NCBI GenBank assembly: GCA_028279155.1
Contig: JANQST010000014.1
Span: 1 to 7,917 of the forward strand
DNA length: 7,917 nt
From: Cyclobacteriaceae bacterium
Lineage (GTDB): Bacteria > Bacteroidota > Bacteroidia > Cytophagales > Cyclobacteriaceae
Direction: 5' to 3'
The notes below the pieces were generated by a model. The model saw nothing but the letters and a program-made list of their open reading frames with translations. It was not told the origin of the DNA and ran no database searches. The position numbers and the translations under genes were made by a program. Below, piece by piece: positions 6,458-7,917 of this stretch; the first letter of the stretch is position 1, and every line of letters begins with the position of its first letter.

Positions 6458-7917
6458 ATGTTCAAACAGCTATTAAGGACATCAGTATTACTGATGATCT
6501 TTGCCTGTATTAAAGGCTCAACATTCGGACAATCCTATGGTCCGGAAATTTCCCGTATCTCAATAAATGACGGCCTTTCTCAAAATACGGTAAATGCAAT
6601 GATTGTTGATGAACAAGGCTTTTTATGGATCGGAACAAATGATGGACTTAACCGATACGATGGTCATGGTTTCAAAGTATTTACTTCATCATCCACGGAC
6701 TCTACTTCCCTGAGCAATAATCATGTGAAGGCTATTACCAAAGACTACTCCGGTAACTTATGGATCGCGACTCAAATTGGATTAAGTAGATACGACATTA
6801 AAAAGGGAACTTTTGAACGATTTAATGTTGGGAATTCGGCTTCACAAAATACCGTAAATGATATTTTGATTGACAATCATTCAATTTGGGTTGCTACAGG
6901 AAGAGGTCTCTTTTATTCCGCTGATTTGGATAACCCATCATTTACGTTGCTTCCTTATGTGGTTAATGAAAAGGCTGAACTATTCCAGGTTAACCAGCTG
7001 GCCATAGATAGAAATGAGAATGTTTGGTTAGCGTCAGAAAGCGGAGTCTACAAAGTAAATAGGGTAACAAAAGTTGGTGATAAAGTTGATTTTAAAAGCA
7101 GTAGCTCTGATAGAGCAGAAAGCATAGCTTATTTTGATCATCAAATTTGGATAGGTGTCGATGGGGCTCTCGTTACAATAGGAAATGAAAGGAATGATGA
7201 CGAGGAAGTTTTCAACACATCGAGATATTCGATTCCCACCAAAGACATTGAGGTCACCAAAATTTTAAAGGATACGAATGGGAAGGTTTGGGTAGGCACC
7301 CAATCGGATGGCATTTATACCCTTGATTCTTCCAGTGATCAATTGGTAGAGTTTGTGGCAGGATTTGAAGATGACCCTCATGTATTTTTAAGTGCCACGA
7401 TTTCGGAGATATACGAAGACAAATCAGCAAATGTCTGGATTGGAAGCTTAGAAACTGGAGTGTTCAAAGTTCGGGACATTTCTAAGAAATTTGGATTGCT
7501 TAGGTCAATGAGCAGTGCCAAGGAAGGAATAAGTAGTAATCGGGTCAGGGGCTTGATTGAGATAGGAGATGACCTTTGGATTGCAACTGCAAATGGACTG
7601 AACAAATACAACAGGAAAACTTTAAAATGTGATATTTTCCAGCATAACCATAAAGATTCAAATTCGATAATTAGCAATGATGTTCGTGCGATTGATGTTG
7701 ATAAGAATGGAAAATTATGGGTTGGGACAAACAATGGGTTGGATTACTTTGATCCGGTAACATCCAAGTTTCACCGGGTAAAAATCGACGAGTCTGCCCA
7801 AGGAAGTAAGATTAGAAACATACAAGTACTCAGTGATGGAAATGTCTGGGTTGGGTCATTAGGAGAAGGAATCTCGGTGTTTGACCCGTCAAGCAGGCAA
7901 GTGGTTAATCGCTACGT
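6458..7917 (+). CDS. Two-component regulator propeller sensor protein, 5' part (cut by window end)
   Basis: The frame is open from the ATG at 6458 to the window edge: 486 complete codons with no stop. Residues 1-26 are a signal peptide (MFKQLLRTSVLLMIFACIKG, then STFGQS). The rest is a chain of propeller repeats of about 41-49 residues, each with a W-[IVL]-[GA] signature often preceded by a DxxGxLW turn. The tryptophans are at residues 57, 102, 144, 190, 231, 278, 327, 374, 421 and 464, giving ten blades. The segment ISINDGLSQNTVNAMIVDEQG at the start is the classic first blade. Proteins of this type normally have about 14 blades (two seven-bladed propellers), a Y_Y_Y domain, a membrane helix, then a cytoplasmic output such as a histidine kinase with receiver and AraC-type DNA-binding domain. 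The output part here is outside the window, so hybrid two-component system is likely but not shown. No SusC/SusD or glycoside hydrolase gene is nearby to suggest a polysaccharide ligand. The ATG has an A-rich leader (agaaaacgaaag). Confidence 0.92.
   Translation, partial: MFKQLLRTSVLLMIFACIKGSTFGQSYGPEISRISINDGLSQNTVNAMIVDEQGFLWIGTNDGLNRYDGHGFKVFTSSSTDSTSLSNNHVKAITKDYSGNLWIATQIGLSRYDIKKGTFERFNVGNSASQNTVNDILIDNHSIWVATGRGLFYSADLDNPSFTLLPYVVNEKAELFQVNQLAIDRNENVWLASESGVYKVNRVTKVGDKVDFKSSSSDRAESIAYFDHQIWIGVDGALVTIGNERNDDEEVFNTSRYSIPTKDIEVTKILKDTNGKVWVGTQSDGIYTLDSSSDQLVEFVAGFEDDPHVFLSATISEIYEDKSANVWIGSLETGVFKVRDISKKFGLLRSMSSAKEGISSNRVRGLIEIGDDLWIATANGLNKYNRKTLKCDIFQHNHKDSNSIISNDVRAIDVDKNGKLWVGTNNGLDYFDPVTSKFHRVKIDESAQGSKIRNIQVLSDGNVWVGSLGEGISVFDPSSRQVVNRY

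Noticed and set aside
7378..7734. 118-codon antisense frame within the propeller gene
   Set aside because: It lies opposite clear propeller repeats with regular tryptophan spacing, and its product shows no family features.

Overview
The window most likely comes from a Bacteroidota chromosome, probably a marine or soil member of the Cytophagales. This is inferred from AT-rich DNA, start codons without Shine-Dalgarno sequences, tandem large FtsX/MacB-type permeases ending in a DPVxxxKYE tail, a 'permease prefix domain 2' extension, and a sensor built of two-component-regulator propeller repeats. No rRNA, tRNA, CRISPR array, insertion sequence or phage gene is visible. All five genes lie on the + strand.

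Left part (12-5046): two large paralogous ABC transporter permeases in tandem, overlapping by 8 bases and so almost certainly co-transcribed and translationally coupled. Both have the eight-helix layout 1 + 3 + 1 + 3 with two large extracytoplasmic domains. The second carries an extra N-terminal cytoplasmic prefix of about 80 residues that the first lacks, and an in-frame internal ATG lies exactly where an ordinary permease would begin. The partner ATPase is not in the window, so the substrate cannot be read from context.

Middle part (5140-6262): two small genes of unknown function. The first resembles the DUF427 family (CPYK motif followed by an AWxYxxPxP segment). The second is a secreted protein of 243 residues that I cannot assign. 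An AT-rich hairpin followed by a T-rich tract right after the second gene looks like a transcription terminator and would separate this group from the next gene.

Right part (6458 to the window edge): the 5' portion of a large secreted/periplasmic sensor gene, cut by the window end. It has a signal peptide and ten visible propeller repeats in 486 codons. A perfect 9-bp inverted repeat sits in its leader region. What the missing C-terminus carries (histidine kinase, response regulator, AraC or LuxR DNA-binding domain, GGDEF, or other) cannot be seen.

I see no strong case for an undescribed multi-gene system. The points most worth checking are the prefix-bearing permease with its possible second start, the leader inverted repeat, and the two unassigned small genes. 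There is no gene-free stretch longer than 300 bases; the longest is 6263-6457.
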